From Talaromyces rugulosus (taxonomy: Eukaryota > Ascomycota > Eurotiomycetes > Eurotiales > Trichocomaceae): a stretch of 64,000 nucleotides of DNA. The stretch covers positions 868,001-932,000 of the forward strand of contig NC_049566.1 in NCBI RefSeq assembly GCF_013368755.1, given 5' to 3'. Every line of letters begins with the position of its first letter. Position 1 is the first letter of the stretch. This document shows, piece by piece, positions 10,801 through 22,115 of this stretch. The notes under the pieces were generated by a model, which saw only the letters and a list, made by a program, of their open reading frames with translations, did not search any database and was not told the origin of the DNA. Made by a program: the position numbers and the translations under genes.

Positions 10801-11375
10801 TTGTAGTACGGCGTTCCATTAAATCAAACTATAACCCATATTTCCCAACTAATAGTTCAATGTGGAAACATACAAACTATGAACATCTACTCATCGTTCA
10901 TCCTCTACAAGTTCACGCGATCTATACATATCATGGATCAGCAATCAGTGCGAGTAAGAACTTCAAGACAGCAAGGCGTCCGGAGAAGCTATCATCGTAT
11001 TTTGTCCTACTGGGTCTTCCGTACGGTTCATTGGACAATGCTAGGTAGAATCAATAAGCCATTGTTTTGAGTCATCGGAAACACCAAGATTCCAGATAGA
11101 GATAATTTAATAATGCTAAGCAGGCACCATATAAAAGCCAGGATCCTAAATTCTTAACCATATTAGCCACTTGTAAAAAATCGAGACAATTCCCATTAAA
11201 ATATGATAAGGTGCTAGGTTGCCTGCAGAAGGGCCAACTGGGCTCTTTTTTTTAAAAAAAAATTAAAATTTTCACACATATTCGTAATGAACGTGAGAAA
11301 TGAAACATATCAAATTGTAGGCATGATGTCCCCGGGTCAGATGATGATCAACACCATAGAAACGAGGCGAATCTA
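10801..11375. other. AT-rich intergenic region downstream of the F-box gene
   Basis: Holds no ORF with recognisable content. A run of T followed by A occurs near 11247-11270. Presumably contains the 5' flank of the tRNA gene and the 3' UTR of the F-box gene. Confidence 0.5.
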
Positions 11376-12983
11376 TCACACATTGCGAGGGAGAGACTCC
11401 AGAGAAGATCCGGGATAGTTCGTCAATTCGCCCAGACCGAGCGAAACAATTTTAAAACGATCTAGACCTACAAGTAGATAATGCTGATTCATATTTTCTG
11501 TGGTACTGAGGATCTCTTGAGTAATTCTTGGGTCGCTGCTACTTCCAACCCAGTCTGTTGAATCGCAATTCGTGAATGTAAACTTGATCCCTCTCAGCCC
11601 TTGGGAGGAAAACGCTGCACAAAGAGCTTTCACTTGCGAGGTGGGAGGGATTTCTATCCACACCTCGGAAGCTGGATTACGAAATCCGAGTAGACGACCA
11701 GTGATATTAGACTGACTACCCGATGGAAATAGGTTTAGTCCAGATATAAAACTTTGTGCGCCAATTTTCACAGTTGAGACGCCTATTCGCCATCGGTAAT
11801 GCTGATTTTGCGGTGGCATGAATGGTTGTGTCCTGTGATAAAGCACACGACATCCCGCTTTCAAGGTCTCATATGCACTAACAGAGGATAACTGACCGGA
11901 GAAGGAGTCGCTCATCTCTATTAATTGAGGTGGCTTTCCAGTGTTCTCGTCATCGATTATTTGAATAGGATCGCCTTGGCTTTGTGCTGGCTGAAAGGCG
12001 GATCCGTGTGGACCATTTTTCAAAACAGGCTCTAGGTCTACAAGAGCAGCAATGGGCTCCAGAAGCTGCCGGATTCTCCTTCTATTGACCAAGGACAGGA
12101 GTTCGATCTTCATTGATGCTCTGAAACCGAAGAAAAGTCTAGACCAGTTCCGTGGCTTCGTAAGATTTGGGAAGAGAAAGTCGGCCTCCTGCCCAAGAAG
12201 AAACCTACTCCGCCAGTATGATTGCGGGAGCGCATCGACAGCCGCAAATAAAGCTAGATATCGGCACACGAGTCTCATATTTAAGACCTCCTTAAAGGAT
12301 AAGTATGAAAGTATCTCCAGTTTTAGATCGAGCGGCAGATCAATGATATGATTCTTATGTCTTCTCTCGCTCATACATCCGTCGATCTCGTTGCCGTACG
12401 TGAGGTTTTTAACCTGCCCATGGCTTGCTTCCAAGTCATCCAGGGAGGGGATCGCACAGGGGTCAGCGTATAAATGTGAGCTCAGTATTGGTCTTATCCG
12501 CCAAAACCGTATGTGTGTTTGCGCAGCACCCTCGTAGTCATGGCCAAATTGGAAGGCGGCGGAGGCGGGGGAAGGAGTGCAATAGAGCTGATAAAAAACG
12601 GACTCTAAAATGGCCGTCTCGTTCCGAACGTAATCATCCTGCCCATGACTGAACCTGAGGAGAAACAGTCTCCAACACGAGTCATGAACGCCGAAGCACC
12701 AACGCGTGCCAGCTCGTCCGCCAATCGCCCATTCTTCTAGTGCCCCTGACCCCACGTCGACATAAGATAAATCCCTGTCAAACGGTGCCTTGAGATATCT
12801 CGGGCGACATACTATTCCTAGCCCAGTTATGGCGATATCACTAATTGGAGTACCAGTGGCGTAGATGCCTCGTACCTCTGCGTACCAAGGGAAACCGCGC
12901 GTTTTTCGTTTTTCGACAAAGGGATCCGGCAGCAGAACGATTCCACAGAAAGCGCAATAGCAGTTAGCATATAGCAAGACCAT
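11376..12983 (-). CDS. F-box domain protein, single exon
   Basis: One uninterrupted ORF of 535 aa from an ATG at 12983. A probable F-box lies at about 213-245 (IDLPLDLKLEILSYLSFKEV, then MRLVCRY), the motif that binds Skp1 in SCF ubiquitin ligases. The N-terminus has a CYCAFCG cysteine cluster (C8, C10, C13) and a second Cys/His group near 96-103 (CFGVHDSC), suggesting a metal-binding or disulfide element. The C-terminal half has no recognisable repeats and probably forms the substrate-binding part. This is the layout of a large family of fungus-specific F-box proteins of unknown substrate. A link to ubiquitin-dependent degradation is inferred from the motif only. Confidence 0.8.
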   Translation of the reverse strand: MVLLYANCYCAFCGIVLLPDPFVEKRKTRGFPWYAEVRGIYATGTPISDIAITGLGIVCRPRYLKAPFDRDLSYVDVGSGALEEWAIGGRAGTRWCFGVHDSCWRLFLLRFSHGQDDYVRNETAILESVFYQLYCTPSPASAAFQFGHDYEGAAQTHIRFWRIRPILSSHLYADPCAIPSLDDLEASHGQVKNLTYGNEIDGCMSERRHKNHIIDLPLDLKLEILSYLSFKEVLNMRLVCRYLALFAAVDALPQSYWRSRFLLGQEADFLFPNLTKPRNWSRLFFGFRASMKIELLSLVNRRRIRQLLEPIAALVDLEPVLKNGPHGSAFQPAQSQGDPIQIIDDENTGKPPQLIEMSDSFSGQLSSVSAYETLKAGCRVLYHRTQPFMPPQNQHYRWRIGVSTVKIGAQSFISGLNLFPSGSQSNITGRLLGFRNPASEVWIEIPPTSQVKALCAAFSSQGLRGIKFTFTNCDSTDWVGSSSDPRITQEILSTTENMNQHYLLVGLDRFKIVSLGLGELTNYPGSSLESLPRNV

Positions 12984-13660
12984 TCCTGATTGTGGCTAGA
13001 TAAAAATAACCTGGGGTTCGAGCGATGTAAAGGGAAAATTCATGGTGGAAGTCGGAGCTGCGGTACCGCGGGACTAGGCAGCAGCAGGACTAGTGCTCTA
13101 CAACTCTACCACGTATATCAAGGAAAAAGGAAATTAACAATTGGCTCCACTTCACCACGGTACCATTGATATAAGCAACACAGAAGGTCTCGGACAAGTT
13201 GAGAATATGATGAGCTATACCAAGACAAACGGATGACAGTAGGCTAGCACCGGGAGTCTAAGCTAAGGTGGCCTTGCTTGGTGTTTAGCCATACTTTGGG
13301 TATTTCTGTTGCGTTTATTGTATTTCGTTCCACATTTGAAATAGATTTCTGATCTTTTAGTGCAGTTGTCAACATAAAATTCATAGTTATTTTCTAAGAT
13401 TTATCTCATTAATTCTATATAGGTGACAAAAAATTGATGACTTCATAGATGAAACCAAAAGTAGTTTAGCGTGGTGGGTATTATAATATCAATTCTATTG
13501 GCCAGGACCTCTCCTTAGCGCCAGCCTATGATGCCATCGGAGCTCGTGCGGAATCACATGCAGAAACACCACAACAATAATTTTCATGGCACAACTGGGA
13601 TGGTTGGGCTGATTCAATCTTTTCAAATACTCTGACAGTTGAGCATGCTTTTAGTCCACA
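12984..13660. promoter_or_regulatory. Divergent promoter region F-box gene / lipase
   Basis: A 677-bp head-to-head region, AT-rich in the middle (13,300-13,490). No ORF of note and no specific binding site recognised. Confidence 0.5.
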
Positions 13661-15271
13661 ATGCCGCGCGTTCCATTCATTGGCAGGCTTTTCTGGTACG
13701 TTGCAGTCGTCACCCATGGGCATTGCTGCATTTTGTCTATCTTCATGTGAAAGTCGTATACTGATTATTTGACTTGAATGATAGGGCCGAGTACCTTGCT
13801 CTCTTTACATCGCTATTGTTGATTTTTGTCGAGGGAGTTCTGCGCCTGATCACACTATGTCTTCGTACGTCGCGAACCCGGCTTGAACGAGCGCACAGCT
13901 AACGTAACTAATCTCGAAGCCGATGCTATCATTCGGTTCTGTTATCGACAATCCAAATCCATATTCAACACGTTATCCTCTCCTCAGAATAGGAGCACAA
14001 GGAGGCCTGGAAACAAGCAGAGGACTCTGGCAGAGTCCATAGCCCAGACCACCGATTTCTCGGAGCTATGCGAACTATACGGCTACGAAACTGAGGAACA
14101 CATTGTTCAGACAGGGGATGGCTATCTCCTTGGTCTTCATCGCCTCCCTTATCGCCGAGGGGAAGAAGAAGAACACGTCAACACAGGGAAGAGTGGCGTC
14201 CGCAAGAAAGTCGTCTACCTTCACCATGGTCTGTTAATGAATAGTGAAGTGTGGGTTTGCCTTACAGATGAGCAGCGGTGCCTACCTTTTCAGCTTGTTG
14301 AAAGAGGCTATGACGTTTGGCTGGGCAACAACCGTGGTAACAAGTATTCCAAAAAGTCCACCAAATCTTCACCGGCATCTGCCGATTTCTGGGACTTTTC
14401 CATTGACGAATTTGCATTTCATGATATCCCGAACAGCATTGAATATATTTTGGGCGTTACCGAGCAGCCATCTCTATCATATGTCGGATTCTCTCAGGGT
14501 ACAGCACAGGCATTTGCAGCCTTATCCATTCATCCGACTTTGAACCAGAGAGTCGATGTCTTTGTTGCCCTAGCCCCAGCCATGTCACCCGCAGGTTTGT
14601 ATAACGGCATTGTGGACTCGCTCATGAAAGCTTCCCCGCAAGTTGTTTTCCTAGCATTTGGACGCAAAAGCATCCTGAGTTCAACGACAATGTGGCAGTC
14701 TATTTTTTACCCTCCTATCTTTGTACGAATTATCGACATCTCGCTGAGAACGCTCTTCAACTGGACTGGCGAGAATATTAGCCAGTCGCAGAAACTGGCA
14801 GCTTATCCGCATTTATATTCATTTACCAGCACAAAGTCTGTTGTCCACTGGTTTCAGATCATTCGCAACAGAGCTTTTCAAATGTACGACGACGAAGTCG
14901 GCGGGCCGTTAGCTGTCGGCACCAACAGTCGCTACTATAAGCCAGTGAGATATCCAACGAAGAATATCAAATCACCAATCGTGCTCCTCTACGGGGGCAG
15001 CGATAGTCTGGTTGATATTGGCGTCATGCTTCGCGAACTTCCGCGAAAGACTATCGTCAGAGAGATACCCAAATACGAACATCTTGATTTCCTATGGGCT
15101 TCCGATGTTGACGAGCAAGTGTTTCATCATGTCTATGAAGCGCTTGATCAACATGCCAGGGGGCAGTCAACTGCGAGTTTTCCGTCGCGTTTATTGCTGG
15201 AAAACAAGACAAACGGATACAGCGAGGGTGACTCTATTGCCTCTGGAGTGGTCAACAACGAGCAACATTGA
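13661..15271 (+). CDS. Membrane-anchored acid-lipase/steryl ester hydrolase family protein
   Basis: Exons inferred 13661-13695, 13785-13864, 13920-15271; 488 aa. Intron 1 starts with GTACGT. Intron 2 (55 nt) has GTACGT, a GCTAAC branch site and an unusual AAG acceptor. The N-terminus MPRVPFIGRLFWAEYLALF leads into a membrane segment at about 14-36. The alpha/beta-hydrolase lipase domain follows: HIVQTGDGYLLGLHRLP, oxyanion HHGLL (~141), nucleophile GFSQG (Ser ~230), acid in GGSDSLVD, and His in EHLDF. This fits yeast Tgl1/Yeh1/Yeh2-type enzymes that hydrolyse steryl esters on lipid droplets or at the plasma membrane. The first two exons rest on splice logic and the hydrophobic anchor; the third is secure. 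Substrate (steryl ester versus triglyceride) cannot be settled from sequence. Confidence 0.85.
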
Positions 15272-15603
15272 AACAGCCTAAAGTCCCCGATGGAAATCAA
15301 ACCCGGTGGGTGAATCTGGCAAGATTCTTGGGAATACATATCTTATCATATGTGAGGTTTTGGAATTTGCAACATCTTGAAGAGTGGAATCTGCATGTGT
15401 ACAGGAGAAACGTGGCATATTTGCTTTTTATTTATATGTATACATCCAACCAATTATTCCATCGATACATACATGTATATATACACATAGTGTACTTTAT
15501 ATGCAATTTCATTCAGTCTTCACAAGTTCACCCAATCCCACTCCACTTCTCCTCACTCGACGAACCATCTACAAACATTGAAGACACATACTCGTCATGT
15601 CAA
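15272..15603. other. 3' flank of the lipase gene
   Basis: AT-rich sequence with TATA/CATA-rich tracts near 15430-15500. An overlapping plus-strand ORF has no domain and is not considered a gene. Confidence 0.5.
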
Positions 15604-15861
15604 TCAATGCTTGCTAACACTCCGGTACTTGCTCGCCGTCTTGCCCTCACTACCCCCGGGTTGGTGTTGCATATGCGGGGCGTACTCGTGCGTGGCGGCA
15701 GCTCGATTCGGTGGGCTCGGACCCCGCTGAGCAGCTTTTGTTTGTTCTTCTTGCTGGCGCACGGTGTTTTCAAAGTCGTCGACGGGGCGATCGTCATCGA
15801 GGACGCGGCCAAAGGCTCGTTTGGGGAATGGGTGCTCTTCTCTGTAGGTATGCCTGGGCAT
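15604..15861 (-). CDS. Possible small hydrophilic protein, unrecognised
   Basis: An ATG at 15861 opens 85 codons on the minus strand, beginning MPRHTYREEHPFPKRAFG. The product is very hydrophilic, charged and Gln/Pro-rich, with no membrane segment, signal peptide or known domain. The reading frame extends upstream to 16002 without another convincing ATG. Composition is protein-like (varied charged residues, no simple repeat) and it would converge with the lipase gene. I do not recognise a family; an intergenic chance ORF is a real alternative. Confidence 0.35.
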   Translation of the reverse strand: MPRHTYREEHPFPKRAFGRVLDDDRPVDDFENTVRQQEEQTKAAQRGPSPPNRAAATHEYAPHMQHQPGGSEGKTASKYRSVSKH

Positions 15862-16088
15862 TGTGACTTGAATTTGATCAATATGTTTCTTCCTTTCCTT
15901 TTTGAGAAAATAGTTGCTGATATTTGGAGGAAAACTGGGCCATCGGTCTTGTTTTCTTGATAGAGGTGGCGTGCATGGATTATGGCAAATTGCCTGACAC
16001 ATTATGATGCAACAACAGATTGTGGGTAATTACGGTTTGTACCAGGTAATTCTTATAAAGTAGAACTAGATGAACTTTCTAGAAGCCT

Positions 16089-16139
16089 TGGTTAGGGTTT
16101 TCAAAGTTTGTTTCTATGTTGGGGAGATAACCCTAACCA
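16089..16139. repeat. Inverted repeat TGGTTAGGGTT / AACCCTAACCA
   Basis: Perfect 11-bp arms at 16089-16099 and 16129-16139 are separated by 29 nt. Each arm contains TTAGGG, the telomeric unit used by most filamentous ascomycetes. It could form a hairpin or be a relic of telomere-type sequence; neither is shown. Confidence 0.7.
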
Positions 16140-16717
16140 TAGATGAAGCTTTAAGTGATGGCAAACTATACCACGCCGCGCGTACCATGGCTGTAGCCCT
16201 ACTATTCCACATTTCATGTCAATATTAAAAAAGAAATAGTAAGGAACAATACCGTATACTGATTGTTTAGCATCTCTTCAATTAACAATTGTGCCTCAAC
16301 TCTCCAGGCTTTCCCACTAATTAAGGTAGTACCCAACAGACAAGTACATGTACTAGACAATCAAGTCAGTCATCAATTGACATCATGGTAAAATTCAAGA
16401 CAACATTGAAATCCAGGGATGCAAATAACTAGTCAGGCTCTGGAAGTCATGTAGTACTGACTCGGACTCTAATGTTTAAATATACGCAAAGGGGTAACTT
16501 TTCCCCACCTTAAGAAACCTGCAACCCTTTGGAGAAAACATACACGGCGCGGTATGCGAGCCCTTGGCTACGTACTATCTCCCAAGCTCAATTCGATAGC
16601 CCGATCCAGAAAGAGCGCGACTGATCTTACCGATTGCAGGCAAGGCGCCATACCAGACGGAACGGCAAAGCATTTGCAAGTGTTGTAGTGCTTGACGAAT
16701 GGTATCAACGCTTCCTG

Positions 16718-16723
16718 CACGTG
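16718..16723. promoter_or_regulatory. CACGTG E-box upstream of SYG1
   Basis: A palindromic CACGTG lies 339 bp before the SYG1 start. In yeast and Neurospora this core is bound by the phosphate-starvation bHLH factor (Pho4/NUC-1). A link to phosphate control is plausible because SYG1 is an SPX phosphate exporter. It remains inference, as the hexamer also occurs by chance. Confidence 0.35.
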
Positions 16724-17061
16724 CCCTGGGAGGAATGTTTCTTCATACAATTTCTTTTTGTACGTATTGAAATTTCTGAATAGATTTTGCTTTATCAAAA
16801 GTGTTAGCGCCAAGGCGACTCCACTCACTAAGTCTTGGGCGATCAACGAAGGCCTTGGCGCGCCGGCATATACTCCGTATCATCATCCATGACGCCGCCT
16901 GCCTTCTTTTAGCTCTGCAGAATTTTCTTGCTTCTTTTCTTTTTTTCCCTGTCAATGCACCGCTGGGCGATGCCTGATTATGCCGAGCGATGATGTGTTT
17001 CGCCGGTGATTGGTCGACTGGATGAGAATTTTAATAAGAAAAAATAATAAGAAGAATCGCC

Positions 17062-20000
17062 ATGAAGTTCGCCAAGTTCGTGGTTGCCCGATTGTCCATC
17101 CCCAACTCTATCGCGAACTAACCACTCTTTGCAGAGAACTTAACGAGGAATTGGTTCCGGAATGGCGGCTCAAATATCTGGATTACAAGGTACGAGTTCC
17201 AAAGCAATCGCTGGGAAAAATATGGCAACTGATGATGTGATGTGATGCATTGATTAGCTCGGCAAGAAAAAGATCAAGGCCATTCGACGAGCGCTTCAGA
17301 GAGCCAACCGCACTCCAGTTCGCCGCCACGATCCCTACTATGGCACGACATCGCAGGGTCTTGCACCGAATGCCTCGACATCGGCTGCTCGCTTTCCGCT
17401 GGATTATAATGGATCGCCGTCGCGCAACAGTGCCCCGCGCACCGCCGAGCAGCGCCCGCTCAGAACGCCGGGCTCTCGCTTCGCCAATACAGTAGGGAGC
17501 TATGGCAGCATTATCTCTGAACCTGCTACCCAAGACTTCACGCGCGTCCCCACCCTTCAGTTGCCCGATCCTGCGCTTGAACCGGACAGCCCGACAGCTA
17601 TACACAAGAATGGCTCGCCAACGACCAACCCTGCGCAGGATGGGCCTTCCAACTATTCTCAGCCGCCTTCCTACTCGCTTGTCACAAAGAATAGAGGTCA
17701 TAGGCGGTTTTCCTCAGCGGGGGAGGGTCACTCGAAGGCGGCCAATTTCTTGAGGAGGGTTTTCACCGCGGGTGATCTGGAATCGCCCGGCAGGAGCTAC
17801 CAAAGCAGTATATCCAACGAAGTGACCCAGAAAGAGGACGATTTCTTCGACTTTTTGGACTCGGAATTGCACAAGATCGAAACATTTTACCAGCAAAAAG
17901 AAGTGGAGGCTACCCATCGCCTGCAGGCTCTTCGCCAGCAGTTACATATGATGCGCGACCAGAGAACGGCAGAAATACACAATGCCAAGCGGACAAAGTC
18001 TCCCGAGAGAGACGGGGAACACGGCAGCTACCGGAATGTGATCCCAAACAACAAATGGGCACATGCGATAGTCGGGAAGCCTCACTTTGGGAAAAACTCT
18101 CGTGCTCTAGCGAGTCTGCAAACTCCGCAAGCACCGAGACCTATGGATCCACAATCCATTTTCGGTCGACGGGACTTTGTCCAACGTCCAGAGTTGGCGC
18201 AGGTACCTTATCGCACCGCGAAGAAGAAGCTGAAGCTTGCAGTACAGGAGTTTTATCGCGGCTTGGAGCTCTTGAAGTCGTATGCTTACCTCAATCGCAA
18301 AGCTTTTCGCAAGATCAACAAAAAGTTCGACAAGTCGGTTGATATGCGGCCTACACTGCAATACCTATCCAACAAAGTCAACAAAGCTTATTTTGTTCAG
18401 AGCGAGGTCATTGAAGGGCACATGGCTGTGGTAGAAGACCTTTATGCTCGTTATTTTGAAGGCGGAAACACAAAGATTGCCGCCAGCAAACTGCGTAGAA
18501 AGCATCGCTCGCGCGATTACTCGCCAACCACCTTCCGAATTGGTCTGCTTCTCTCTGCAGGCATTGTTGCTGCTATCCAGGGTTTGATCCTGGCCATTCG
18601 ATTACTCGAAGACGGTGATAGCACCGTAAAAGTGCAGACCTCCTATCTGCTCCAGGTGAGTCATTCTAGAATATCCTATGGCTGCTCTGGAGACTAACGT
18701 AGCCATAGATATACGGAGGTTACTTCTTGATCGTCTTTCATTTCATGATATTTTGCTTGGACTGCATGGTTTGGACCAAGGCTAAAATAAACTACACGTT
18801 TGTTTTTGAATTCGACACACGGCACGTTCTCAACTGGCGTCAGTTGACTGAGGTTTGTAGACCCACTATGTTTCACTGAAACGCTGCTGACAATTGTAGA
18901 TACCTTCTCTGTTCTTCCTTCTGCTCGGCCTCTTTATGTGGATTAATTTCTCTTGGGTTAACGACATGTTTATATACTATCCCGTGGTACTTATTTTCGT
19001 CACGGTGTTGATACTATTCTTTCCATTTCGTGTGTTTTACCACCACTCTCGAGCTTGGTGGGCCTTTTCAAACGTGCGTGATTCGACATCTTCTGCGGAT
19101 GATTGCCAATATTGACTAATATTTTTACAGTGGCGACTTTTACTTGCCGGCCTTTACCCTGTTGAGTTTCGAGATTTTTTCCTCGGTGATATGTATTGTT
19201 CTCAGACATATGCCATGGGGGTAAGGACCGTTCTAGAACCTCTTATATGGATCACTCAACTGACTTTGTTTAGAATATCGAGCTATTCTTCTGTCTCTAC
19301 GCCACGGCGTGGAATAACCCACCAACATGCAACTCGTCCAATTCTAGACTTCTAGGCTTTTTTAGCACACTGCCCGCCATTTGGCGTGGCTTCCAATGCC
19401 TCCGTCGCTATCGCGACACAAAGAATGTATTCCCTCACCTGGTCAATTTTGGGAAGTACATGGGTACTCTTGTATTTTATATGTGCTTGAGCTTGTACCG
19501 CATCGATAAAGTCACCCACTATCAGATCCCGTTTATCGTCTTTGGTGTGATCAACTCAATTTACTGCTGCCTCTGGGATGTTGCAATGGACTGGAGTTTG
19601 GGCAATCTGTACGCGTCACACACTGGCCTGCGTGATGTTCTGGCTTTTCGCCGAGTCTGGATCTATTATGCTGCTATTGTGCTGGATGTTGTTATACGGT
19701 TCAACTGGATATTCTACGCCATCTTCATCAACGATATTCAACATTCGGCCTATTTAAGCTTTATCATCAATATCACCGAGATTTGTCGAAGAGGCGTCTG
19801 GACGATATTCCGTGTCGAGAATGAACACTGTACTAACGTACACATGTTCCGTGCGCTTAGAGACATTCCTCTCCCGTACAAGGCGGAAGACGAGATGGAA
19901 GATACCCCTGCAGCTGCATTGGATGGAGACCACAGTGACGACGAAGAACAACCTACCCCGCAAGCTCATGCTACTCCATCCCGCCCATCTCCTGAAACAG

Positions 20001-20305
20001 ACCTAGAATTATCAGCAGGAAGAACACCGACCCTACGTGCCCGTTATCCAACTGCTTCTGGCCGGAGAATGAGCCGAGTCGGTACGCTGGTGGCTACTGC
20101 CCATTCTCAAGACTTTCAGCGCAAGCGACCAGCAGATGGCCTTGGGGGCTCATCTAGCACTGCACCTGTGCTGGGTGATACTGACGACTCAACCGATGAC
20201 GACGACGAGAAAGACACTGACACAGATCAGCCTGACTTTTTGGAAGATCCTGAGATTCCGAGCTCTATCACACCGCGTGCAAATACTCCCAACCGCAATA
20301 CTTAA
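17062..20305 (+). CDS. SYG1: SYG1/XPR1-type phosphate exporter (SPX-EXS)
   Basis: Seven exons: 17062-17075, 17135-17189, 17258-18655, 18709-18852, 18900-19073, 19131-19220, 19274-20305; 968 aa. The first exon is only 14 nt. SPX domain at about 1-365: MKFAKELNEELVPEWRLKYL at the start, and later the lysine-rich inositol-pyrophosphate-binding helices (KKKLKLAVQEFYRGLELLKS and KAFRKINKKFDK). An extended Ser/Pro-rich insert of over 100 residues lies inside the SPX, as in other fungi. Several membrane helices and the EXS domain follow (about 485-840; FRRVWIYYAAIVLDVVIRFN, then EICRRGVWTIFRVENEH). The tail is acidic and disordered. The family exports inorganic phosphate under control of inositol pyrophosphates; yeast Syg1 was also tied to G-protein signalling. 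A CACGTG sits upstream. Confidence 0.95.
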
Positions 20306-20676
20306 ATTTCGCATCCATAAGTTTTATTGTCATGCACATATACCATATATTCGATTGCGATGTCCATATATTATTATATGATTTTTATCATTTAGGGTTG
20401 AATTATTATCAATTAGACTATCACTGCATTGTTACTCTTAATTTACCAGTAAGTAAGAGGAGACATTCTATAGATAGATAATATGTTATTCCATTTATGG
20501 ACTAGCCCCGGCATTGTCATGCATGACCTCATCGCTAGCGCCAGACTATAATCGCCGATATCCACGTGACCGACCCGCCACTTCGCCTGCTGACTGTTGG
20601 TGCCTCCTCCTTCATTCATCGCGTCTATCACACTCTCTCTCTCTCCGTCAGAGAAAGCCAGAAAAGCAGTTTAACG
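20306..20676. promoter_or_regulatory. SYG1-BXI1 intergenic region with CACGTGAC
   Basis: A 371-bp tandem-gene spacer. The left part is AT-rich (SYG1 3' UTR). The right part carries CACGTGAC at 20563-20570, 107 bp before the BXI1 start, and a CT-rich tract at 20630-20645. CACGTGAC is a typical bHLH/bZIP target core; the factor is unknown. Confidence 0.45.
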
Positions 20677-21614
20677 ATGGCTGCGAATACTCGCTACCAG
20701 CCCGCTCCCCAGCGCGACTCGTTTGATGAGCCTGAATACTCTCAGGCCCCACCCGCCTATGGCTCCAACGATGCAACGGCGTCCGCTGAACCGCGATCGG
20801 AAGATGACAATGTGCCAGACGACTTCAAGGTATGTTTTTATTATAATACATTCGTGTGTCTGTCGTGAAATACTGACAAAGTATCGCAGTTTGGAGGCAC
20901 AGTCGCTGAGGCAACACTCCCTATTCGAATGCAGTTCATTCGCAAAGTATATTCTATCTTGTAAGCGTTTGCTTTCCATACTTGCCTTGGTCGATTTATC
21001 TAACCCAGTGACCTCCTAGAACCGTCCAACTCCTCTTGACCACGGTCCTCAGCAGCATATCGTTCTTCAGCGAATCTTACCGTAATTGGATCCATGAGCA
21101 CTTCTGGGTGATGATCGTGTCTCTTGTCGGCGCGATCGGGTTCATGTTCCTGACCTACTGGAAACGCAAGAGCTACCCGACCAATCTGCTGTTCCTCTCC
21201 GGCTTTACCGCGTTCGAAGCATACGCCATTAGCGTCGTGACCTCTTATTACAATGCACACATTGTCGTCCAGGCGCTAGTTATCACACTAGCCATCTTCG
21301 TCGCCCTGACTGTGTTTGCCTGCCAGACCAAGTATGACTTCACCCACTGGATGCCGTACCTGTTTGGCGGACTGTGGTTGTTGATCATTTTCGGTTTTAT
21401 GGCCGCCTTTTTCCCTTACAACAGCTCTGTGGAGCTTGTCTACGGAGGCGTCTCGGCGCTTATTTTCTCGGGCTATGTCCTGGTCGACACACAGCTGATT
21501 ATGCGCCACTACCATATCGAGGAGGAAATTGCCGCTGCCATCTCTCTGTACCTGGATATCATCAACCTGTTCCTCAGTATCCTGCGCATCCTGAACTCGC
21601 AGCAGAATAACTAG
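20677..21614 (+). CDS. BXI1: Bax inhibitor-1 family membrane protein (Bxi1/LFG type)
   Basis: Three exons: 20677-20829, 20890-20960, 21020-21614; 272 aa. The first ~60 residues are a soluble Pro/Gln/Tyr-rich tail (RYQPAPQRDSFDEPEYSQAP). Seven hydrophobic helices follow, ending with ISLYLDIINLFLSILRILN, the hallmark C-terminus of the lifeguard branch of the TMBIM family. The family sits in the ER, Golgi or vacuole membrane, acts as a calcium leak channel and modulates stress-induced death. In yeast, Bxi1/Ybh3 affects the unfolded protein response. Both introns are short with consensus GTATGT and GTAAGC donors. Confidence 0.95.
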
Positions 21615-22115
21615 AAGAAAGAAAGAAGTGTATACTTCCAGGGGGGTGCCGTTGATGCCATGTATATCGAGACTACTACTCACCTCTGCTCTCTCTTTGT
21701 GCCTAGTTTTTTTTATACCTATGTGTTTCTCGTTCTCGTTGCAAGTTTTGCAATCTGACTATTAGTATAGTAATCAACAGTTTAGTTCTAACTTTATACG
21801 AAGCATCTCTCTCTCTATACGGTCAAACATTTGTCCATTCAGCACATAAAACAAAACTAAAAAGCAAACATGTCTTGAATGGTCTGTCAATCAGTCCCAA
21901 TTCATTAATTATTAATAACAATAATAACATTCCACCCTTTGGAAAGTATTTCCTCTTGAAAAGAGAATTGGTGGGAAAAGAAGAATTAGTATATACATAA
22001 TTCGTCATGATACGGAACGTCGTCATGCAATGCTCGGGAAAGACGCAAATAAAAAGCGAAAAAGAGAAGAAAGAAAGAAAGTGTAAAATAAAAATAAAAA
22101 AATTAGTCAAATACC
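21615..22115. other. Convergent intergenic region BXI1 / amino-acid transporter
   Basis: 500 bp, AT-rich, with an A/G-rich purine run around 22040-22100. No gene seen; expected to hold two 3' UTRs. Confidence 0.5.

Larger units (their letters stand above)
15862..17061. promoter_or_regulatory. Intergenic region upstream of SYG1
   Basis: About 1.2 kb without a convincing gene. It contains an 11-bp inverted repeat carrying TTAGGG at 16089-16139 and a CACGTG site at 16718-16723, both listed separately. A 92-codon minus-strand ORF at 16568-16846 has no recognisable content. Confidence 0.5.

Noticed and set aside
12052..12652. Plus-strand ORFs opposite the F-box gene
   Set aside because: Antisense shadows; the minus-strand 535-aa ORF contains the F-box and is intact.
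13883..13919. In-frame upstream extension of the lipase exon 3 reading frame
   Set aside because: It begins at a TTG and runs into a stop at 13847; the GTACGT donor and GCTAAC branch site show it is intron sequence, and splicing joins the membrane anchor in frame.
15268..15960. 230-codon plus-strand ORF after the lipase gene
   Set aside because: Composition reflects AT-rich 3' flank, no domain; the region lies in the lipase 3' flank and overlaps a better small minus-strand ORF.
16568..16846. 92-codon minus-strand ORF upstream of SYG1
   Set aside because: No recognisable family, overlaps the SYG1 promoter side; cannot be distinguished from a chance ORF.
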